Below are positions 59,144 to 64,000 of a stretch of DNA of 64,000 nucleotides, piece by piece; within the stretch, counting starts at the first letter, position 1; each line of letters begins with the position of its first letter. Origin of the DNA: Streptomyces sp. NBC_01235 (lineage in GTDB: Bacteria; Actinomycetota; Actinomycetes; Streptomycetales; Streptomycetaceae); contig NZ_CP108513.1 of NCBI RefSeq assembly GCF_035989285.1, forward strand, positions 5,766,001 to 5,830,000. The letters run 5' to 3'. The position numbers and the translations under genes are program-made. Below the pieces are notes generated by a model. It did not search any database and was not told the origin of the DNA. It worked only from the letters and a program-made list of their open reading frames with translations.

Positions 59144-60082
59144 ATGACCGGGTCTCGCCTCGTGGGCCTAGGCCACTACCAGCCACAGAAGGTGCTCACC
59201 AATGACGTCCTGGCGGAGATGGTCGACACCAGTGACGAGTGGATCCGCAGCCGCGTCGGCATCCGTACCAGGCATGTGGCGGAGGCAGAGGAATCGGTGG
59301 CGGACATGGCGGCGGAAGCCGCTCAGAAAGCCCTCGCCAATGCAGGCTTGACCAGTACGGAGATCGATCTCGTCATCGTCGCGACCTGCACGTCCCACGA
59401 TCGTTCTCCCAATGTGGCAGCGCGTGTTGCGAGCCGGCTCGGCATCGCGGCGCCTGCGGCGCTGGACGTCAACACGGCCTGCTCCGGTTTCCCGCACGCC
59501 CTGGCCATGGCTGACCTGGCCATCAAGGGCGGCTCCGCGAAGAAGGCCCTGGTGATCGGGGTCGAGAAGCTCACGGACTTCGTGGACTGGTCCGACCGCA
59601 GTACCTGCGTGCTGGTCGGCGACGGAGCGGGTGCCGTCGTCGTCGCCGAGGCCGAGACCGCCGAGATCAGTCCCGTGGTCTGGGGATCCGTCCCCGAGAT
59701 GGGCAGGGCTGTGCTCATCGAGGGCAAGTCGGGCACCTTCTCCCAGGAGGGCCAGTCCGTGTACCGCTGGGCGACGACCGCTCTGCCGGACATCGCCCGG
59801 ACAGTGTGCGAGCGCGCCGGCGTCAAGCCGGCGGAACTCGGTGGTGTCATCCTGCACCAGGCCAATCTCCGGATCGTCGAGCCGGTCGCCAGGAAGATCG
59901 GCGCGGTGAACGCGGTCATCGCGCGGGACGTCGTGGACTCCGGCAACACCTCGGCCGCGAGCATCCCGCTGGCGTTCTCCAAGCTGGTGGAACGGGGAGA
60001 ACTGACCCCGGGGTCACCCGTGCTGCTCTTCGGGTTCGGCGGCGGCCTGTCGTACGCCGGCCAGGTCGTCCGGTGCCCGTGA
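59144..60082 (+). CDS. Beta-ketoacyl-ACP synthase III (FabH-like), candidate self-resistance copy
   Basis: A 312-residue KAS III from ATG 59144 (AGGAGG nine bases upstream). The full catalytic triad is present: Cys113 in NTACSGFPHA, His238 in LHQANLRIVE and Asn268 in DSGNTSAASIP, close to the E. coli FabH numbering. Also typical are SDEWIRSRVGIRTRHVA and VLVGDGAGAVVV. FabH condenses a short acyl-CoA with malonyl-ACP to start fatty-acid synthesis. The primary fabH of Streptomyces is normally with fabD-acpP-fabF, so this copy is extra. It could be a drug-insensitive replacement if the product inhibits FabH, or a biosynthetic enzyme. It has its own leader after the GlxA relic. Confidence 0.92.
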   Translation: MTGSRLVGLGHYQPQKVLTNDVLAEMVDTSDEWIRSRVGIRTRHVAEAEESVADMAAEAAQKALANAGLTSTEIDLVIVATCTSHDRSPNVAARVASRLGIAAPAALDVNTACSGFPHALAMADLAIKGGSAKKALVIGVEKLTDFVDWSDRSTCVLVGDGAGAVVVAEAETAEISPVVWGSVPEMGRAVLIEGKSGTFSQEGQSVYRWATTALPDIARTVCERAGVKPAELGGVILHQANLRIVEPVARKIGAVNAVIARDVVDSGNTSAASIPLAFSKLVERGELTPGSPVLLFGFGGGLSYAGQVVRCP

Positions 60083-60093
60083 CGGGTGAACCC

Positions 60094-60925
60094 ATGACCC
60101 GGCCAGGGAGCGGGACCAGCCCGTACCCGTGGTTGCCCACCGTACGCCGGACGGGGGTGGTGCCTTTACGGACCCGGTTGGTGGTGGCACCCCACTCGGG
60201 CGCCGGGCCGAACTCGTCGCTCCCTCTTCCTCTTCTCGACGCCGTACCGGCGGAGGCCGTGGTCGTCGGGCTCTGCCTCCCCGGCCGCGAACGCGGGTTC
60301 GGCGAACCGCCCGGCTGTGGACGCGGCGATGTCCTTCGCGGTGTCCACGAGGAGCTGATGGACCGAGATCCGCTGCCGACCGCGTGCCTCGGACACCGCC
60401 TCGACGCACTGCCGGCCGCCCGGATCGCCGCGCTGCGGGGTGAGAGCCGCGTTGCAGTGATCGCGAGCGGTCGGCTGCCGGGGGCGGGAGAAACGCCCGG
60501 TGCACAGCGCGTCATCGGACACGGACACGGACCTGATCGAACTCCTGGTCAACGGCGGGGGCACGCCTGCGCATCCGCTGAACGATCCGCAGCTGCGAAG
60601 ACGGCTGCTTCAGGTGCTCCGGGCCGATCTGGAGCTCGCTCGGGAAGCTGTCCGGGACTTCGAAGAAGTCCACGTGAGAGTGCCGCTCTTCGTCCTGGGC
60701 GGGGATGCGGATGATCCGGCGCCGGCGCAGAGGTTGCCGTTGCGGGCCGCCCGCACCACGGACGTCTGCGAGCTCGAGCTGCTGCCCGGAGGGCATTTCA
60801 CACCCTTCATGAGCAAAACCGTGAACACGTCGGGCTCTCCTTACGCGCGCGCTGGAGAGGCATCGGACGGCGTGAGGACCCCGTGCGTCATGGTCGCGGC
60901 ACACCAGCGACGGACCGCCGGCTGA
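60094..60925 (+). pseudogene. Type II thioesterase remnant, frameshifted and lacking the catalytic serine
   Basis: The first part, from ATG 60094, reads LVVAPHSGAGPNSSLPLPLL, then VVVGLCLPGRERGFGEPPG, the start of a PKS-associated type II thioesterase. The nucleophile elbow GHSMG is replaced by GHRLD near 60400, in a stretch that also looks shortened. Near 60510 the frame shifts and continues SSDTDTDLIELLVNGGGTPA, LADLEL-like text, VPLFVLGGDADD and LLPGGHFTPF in another frame. Both the frame break and the serine loss argue that it is dead. It lies 11 bases after fabH and before the third P450. Confidence 0.85.
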
Positions 60926-60971
60926 ACAACCGAACCTTGTCTGACAAACCTGTGCGGAAAGGAAGACAACG

Positions 60972-62183
60972 ATGTCCACATTGACCCGCGTGGCGGATCT
61001 CCACCCCATCGACGGGGATGCCGCCGTTTGCACCGGCCCGGCGTGGCAGTGGCTCCCCGGGCTGACACGGGGGCACCGCGCCGTCCGGTGGGGCTCCGCC
61101 GTCGTCCTGACGACGTATGCCGACTGCCGGGCCGCCTTGTCGGACAAGAGATTCGGCAACGGCCTCCGGGCTGAGATCGGCGCCATGCAGGACATCGACC
61201 CGCAGTTCGTCGCGCGGCGCCGGCAGTCGCTGCTCCTCGAGGAGGGTGAGCGGCACACACGGCTGCGCCGACTGGCGATTCCCGCCCTGCGGCCCCGCAA
61301 CTTCGACCGTTTCCGGCCCGCGATGATCCAGGTCGTCGACGAGTTGGTGGACCGCGTCCAGGAGCGCGGACGATGCGACGCGGTCGTCGACATCTGCAAC
61401 CCGTTGCCCATTTCGGTGATTTGCTGGGTTCTGGGCATCCCGCGGGAGGAAGCGGCGTTCTTCGCCGAGGTGGCCGAGGCGTCGACCGCCGTGTTCTCCG
61501 GGGATCCGAGCACCGTACCGGCGGCCATGGCGGCCACCGAGAAGATCGACTCCTACATCGAGGACCTGATCGAGCGGCGGCGTTCGGATCCGGGCAGCGA
61601 CCTGATCACGGACCTCCTCGCGGCAACCGAGTCCGAGGACAGGAACGTGTCGAACACGGACGTGATGACGGTCATCACGTCGTTGATCGTCGGCGGCACC
61701 GACACCACGCGGAACCAGCTCGCCATCGCGCTCCACTGCTTCGCCGAGCGTCCTGATGACTGGGAGCGGCTCGGCAAGGAGCCAGAGCTGGTGCCGAACG
61801 CCGTCGAGGAAGTCGTCCGCTACGCCCCGACGGCGTACACGATGAAGCGCGTCACCAACGAGGATGTGGACCTCGACGGGTTGTGGCTCCCCCGCGGCAC
61901 CCCCGTCATGGTCATGTCCACCCTCGCCAACCGCGACCCCGGCGCCTTCACCGATCCCGAACGCTTCGACATCGGCCGGGAGTTCCGGCACCCTCACATG
62001 GGGTTCGGCTGGGGGCTGCGCAGCTGCGTCGGGTCGGTACTGGCGCGAGCCGAGCTCAGCGAGGCGCTGACCGTTCTCTCCCGGCGGCTGACCGGTCTGG
62101 CGCTCGACGGCGAGACCCTGTGGAGCCGACCCGACACCATTCAAGGCCCGGTGATCCTGCCCCTGCGCTTCGACGCGGCGTAG
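60972..62183 (+). CDS. Cytochrome P450 (third)
   Basis: A 403-residue P450 from ATG 60972 (GGAAAGGAAG upstream). The I-helix is IVGGTDTTRNQ, the K-helix region AVEEVVRYAPTAYTMKRV, and the heme loop MGFGWGLRSCVG with Cys352. It is only distantly similar to the adjacent pair at 34683-37108: it lacks their shared N-terminus and has the standard threonine pair. It probably performs a separate oxidation of the product, for example hydroxylation next to the isonitrile carbon or on the chain; the sequence does not decide this. Confidence 0.94.
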   Translation: MSTLTRVADLHPIDGDAAVCTGPAWQWLPGLTRGHRAVRWGSAVVLTTYADCRAALSDKRFGNGLRAEIGAMQDIDPQFVARRRQSLLLEEGERHTRLRRLAIPALRPRNFDRFRPAMIQVVDELVDRVQERGRCDAVVDICNPLPISVICWVLGIPREEAAFFAEVAEASTAVFSGDPSTVPAAMAATEKIDSYIEDLIERRRSDPGSDLITDLLAATESEDRNVSNTDVMTVITSLIVGGTDTTRNQLAIALHCFAERPDDWERLGKEPELVPNAVEEVVRYAPTAYTMKRVTNEDVDLDGLWLPRGTPVMVMSTLANRDPGAFTDPERFDIGREFRHPHMGFGWGLRSCVGSVLARAELSEALTVLSRRLTGLALDGETLWSRPDTIQGPVILPLRFDAA

Positions 62184-62230
62184 CGGCTTGCCGCGGCCGA
62201 CCCGAGCATGACCCTCGTCGGCCGGACTGC

Positions 62231-62680
62231 TCAGGCCCTCGGGACAGGCGCTGTCGCATGGTCGTGGGCACGCTCCTGTCCCGAGAGGCCCCCGATCGCC
62301 CCGATGATCTCGTCGGCGACGAACCGGCGGACCTGCGCGGGGCGCATACCGATGTCGAGGCCGGCGCAATGCAGCGGTCTGCCGAACTCCACGGTGATGC
62401 GGTGGTGACGGGGCAGTCGCCGGCCGACCGGCTGGAGTCGGTCAGTACCGGTCAGCGCCACGGGCACCACCGGGGCTCCCGTCGTGAGGGCGAGCCACGC
62501 GACACCGGTCCGCCCGCGGTGGAGCCGGCCGTCGAGAGAGCGGGTTCCCTCGGGATGGATACCGAAGGTTCGGCCCTCGCCCAGGACGCGTTCAGCCGCC
62601 TGAAGGTGATCGACCGGACGGACGCCCTGAACCATCCGCGGACAGGGCATCCGATCGGTCCCGGTACATCTCTGACCCAA
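62231..62680 (-). pseudogene. Truncated 1-acylglycerol-3-phosphate acyltransferase (PlsC-like)
   Basis: The minus strand reads VDHLQAAERVLGEGRTFGIH, PEGTRSLDGRLHRGRTGVAW, LALTTGAPVVPVALTGTDRL and RITVEFGRPLHCAG, the C-terminal two thirds of a PlsC acyltransferase, with the substrate-binding PEGTRS block and the later VPVAL block. The N-terminal part with the catalytic HX4D motif is missing, and the sequence upstream of 62680 has no resemblance. The remaining protein should be inactive. It separates the P450 gene from the convergent regulator gene. Confidence 0.8.
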
Positions 62681-62741
62681 AAGCCGGCGGCCTTCTGTCA
62701 GGGCCGGTCAGGGCCCTGACAGAAGGCCGCATGCGGCATGG

Positions 62742-63545
62742 TCATCGCAAGGAGAATTGGGCGTCGGCGACGCCGCGGTCAGCACCGGATTCAAGCCAGG
62801 AATCGCGAGCGAGAATGGACCGCTGAATGTGCTGCAGCTGCGGTCCCGGCTCGAGGCCCAGCTCCTCGACCAGAATCCCGCGAATTCGGTCGAAGGTTCG
62901 CAGTGCGTCCGCGGTGCGGCCACTGCGGTACAGGGAGATCATGAGATAGCCGTAGGTCGCCTCCCAGGCCGGATGCGCCTCGATCAGCGAGTAGAGCTCG
63001 CAGATCAGCTCGTGATGACGGCCCAGGTCCAGTTCCAGCTGGAGCCGGCGCTCGTGGGCGTAGACACGCTTCTCGTCGAGCAGCCGGCAGACACCCGCGA
63101 AAGCGGGCATGTCACGGAAGTCCGCCAATGCCGGGCCGCGCCAGAGGTCGACGGCAGAGCTCAGCGCGGCGGACGCCGCTTCGAGCTCACCGTGGCTTTG
63201 CAGGTTGCGGGCCTCTGCGAGGTGCGCCTCGAACAGGTTGAGGTCGAGGGAGGAGTGCGGGAGCCGCAGTTCGTAGCCGGTCGACTGGGTGGTGAGGACG
63301 GAGGCGTCGAGGCCCAGTTCACGAAAGCGGCTTCGCAGGTTGCAGACATAGACGTGGAGTGCGGTGTGAGCGCTCTGCGGCGGCGTGCCCGACCAGATCG
63401 CGTTGATGAGCCGTTCCGGGGAGACTGCTGTCATATTGTTGACGCAGAGATAGGCCAGTAAAGCGCGGTTTTTCGGCGCCCAAGGCCTGACACTTTCACC
63501 GTTGGATTTTTCTATTCCGAGCGGACCCAGAATGCGAAAAAGCAT
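62742..63545 (-). CDS. SARP-family transcriptional activator
   Basis: A 267-residue regulator from ATG 63545, preceded by GGGGGTG. The N-terminal OmpR-like winged helix reads MLFRILGPLGIEKSNGESVR, LLAYLCVNNMTAVSPERLIN, AIW and YVCNLRSRFRE. The bacterial transcriptional activation domain (BTAD) follows from about residue 100, with VDLWRGPALADF, LDEKRVYAHERRLQLELDLG and LMISLYRSGRTADALRTFDR. This is the small DnrI/ActII-4 type without an NB-ARC extension. It is probably the pathway-specific activator of the cluster. It is transcribed toward the biosynthetic genes from the right. Confidence 0.93.
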   Translation of the reverse strand: MLFRILGPLGIEKSNGESVRPWAPKNRALLAYLCVNNMTAVSPERLINAIWSGTPPQSAHTALHVYVCNLRSRFRELGLDASVLTTQSTGYELRLPHSSLDLNLFEAHLAEARNLQSHGELEAASAALSSAVDLWRGPALADFRDMPAFAGVCRLLDEKRVYAHERRLQLELDLGRHHELICELYSLIEAHPAWEATYGYLMISLYRSGRTADALRTFDRIRGILVEELGLEPGPQLQHIQRSILARDSWLESGADRGVADAQFSLR

Positions 63546-63795
63546 ACCCAAACACCCCCGTGTCTTGGACGAGGCAGGGGGAGGCCCCCGCCGCATGCGC
63601 TTCATCGTCAACGATTCTGCGGCGGCGGGCAAGCGCTTTGAGGTTCACCTGAGGTTACGGCCGGTGATGATGTGGCAGAAAGAGGGGATTAAAGCGGATT
63701 TATCCCCCCGGTGATGTTTCAATATTCAACCTGAGATGACCGTGTGGTGAGTGTATGGTAAATCTTCCGTCGTCACCTCGCTGGATGGGCGATAT
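63546..63795. promoter_or_regulatory. Leader region of the SARP gene
   Basis: A 250-base gap with no gene. Bases 63690-63770 are clearly AT-richer than the surroundings (for example TTTCAATATTCAACC), consistent with a promoter for the minus-strand SARP gene. I could not fix -35 and -10 hexamers. Confidence 0.4.
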
Positions 63796-64000
63796 TCACT
63801 GGGACCTCACAAGTGACTTCCAGAAACCGTCGAGCCAGACCAGGATGTCCCGCATGACGTAGTGGTCCGCGTCCGGGCGCAGCGCCGACAGCAGAAACGA
63901 GCGCGCCCCCTCCGCCGGCGCCCCCATGACCGTGATGCGGGTCTCCACGTCGCCGTCCGTGCGCAGGGGATGGAACTGCGGGGTGAGGTCCAGACCGCCG
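63796..64000 (-). CDS. Unidentified protein, C-terminal part (5' end beyond the window)
   Basis: An open frame runs from the right edge on the minus strand to TGA at 63796-63798, giving 67 residues with normal streptomycete third-position GC. It reads GGLDLTPQFHPLRTDGDVET, then AEGARSFLLSALRPDADHYV and ends MRDILVWLDGFWKSLVRSQ. I do not recognise the family. It is transcribed in the same direction as the SARP gene and could be part of the cluster or its flank. Confidence 0.55.
   Translation of the reverse strand, partial: GGLDLTPQFHPLRTDGDVETRITVMGAPAEGARSFLLSALRPDADHYVMRDILVWLDGFWKSLVRSQ

Noticed and set aside
60094..60925. Active type II thioesterase
   Set aside because: The frame is broken near 60510 and the GHSxG serine position reads arginine (GHRLD), so a simple single-base sequencing error would not restore activity.
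62231..62680. Functional PlsC acyltransferase giving an acylated product
   Set aside because: The HX4D catalytic motif and the whole N-terminal part are absent and no start with a ribosome binding site is visible, so it was called a remnant.

Overview
The window is high-GC actinobacterial DNA and almost certainly a Streptomyces chromosome close to oriC. It opens with the tail of a dciA/DUF721 gene and continues gyrB-gyrA-DUF3566-tRNA-Ile. It then follows the streptomycete cell-division neighbourhood: ppiA, rhomboid, crgA, DUF881, class E sortases, pabA, pknB-pbpA-ftsW-pstP-fhaB-fhaA and tRNA-Leu. All calls come from reading the sequence and from remembered family motifs; no search was run.

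Region by region. (1) 1-6.2 kb: replication and topology genes. (2) 6.2-8.5 kb: a decayed integrative element in tRNA-Ile. It is bounded by a 48-bp perfect direct repeat of the tRNA 3' half, has integrase-arm-like repeats at both ends, a frameshifted tyrosine recombinase tail, a 148-bp near-palindrome and one small secreted protein. (3) 8.5-31 kb: core genes, including a Ser/Thr kinase, tRNA-Ala, cyclophilin, rhomboid, a DnaA-box cluster beside crgA, three class E sortases and the PASTA-kinase/peptidoglycan operon. A probable accessory Mrr-like nuclease gene is inserted among them. (4) 31.4-33.4 kb: relics of mobile-element genes just past tRNA-Leu. (5) 33.7-63.6 kb: a biosynthetic gene cluster, with one further partial gene at the right edge.

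The cluster is the main interest. It encodes counterparts of four of the five isonitrile-lipopeptide enzymes: ScoE-type Fe(II)/2-oxoglutarate oxygenase, ScoD/FcoT-type thioesterase, ScoC-type AMP ligase and ScoB-type ACP. The NRPS (ScoA) is missing. In its place are type I polyketide synthases: a KSQ-AT-ACP loading module joined to KS-AT-DH-KR-ACP, a fully reducing KS-AT-DH-ER-KR-ACP protein, and a free-standing ketosynthase that has lost both catalytic histidines. Three P450s, an alpha/beta hydrolase, an MFS exporter, a FabH (KAS III) copy and a SARP regulator complete it.

Inferred pathway: a propionate starter is extended once to 2-pentenoate, glycine is added at C3 and converted to an isonitrile, and the isocyano acid primes the reducing PKS to build a fatty-acid tail. 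The P450s then oxidise the warhead region. This fits an epoxy-isonitrile fatty-acid antibiotic of the amycomicin/aerocyanidin/YM-47515 type. Amycomicin is reported to target FabH, so the cluster FabH is a candidate self-resistance gene. A broken type II thioesterase, a truncated GlxA-type regulator and a truncated PlsC-like gene show that the right half has been remodelled.
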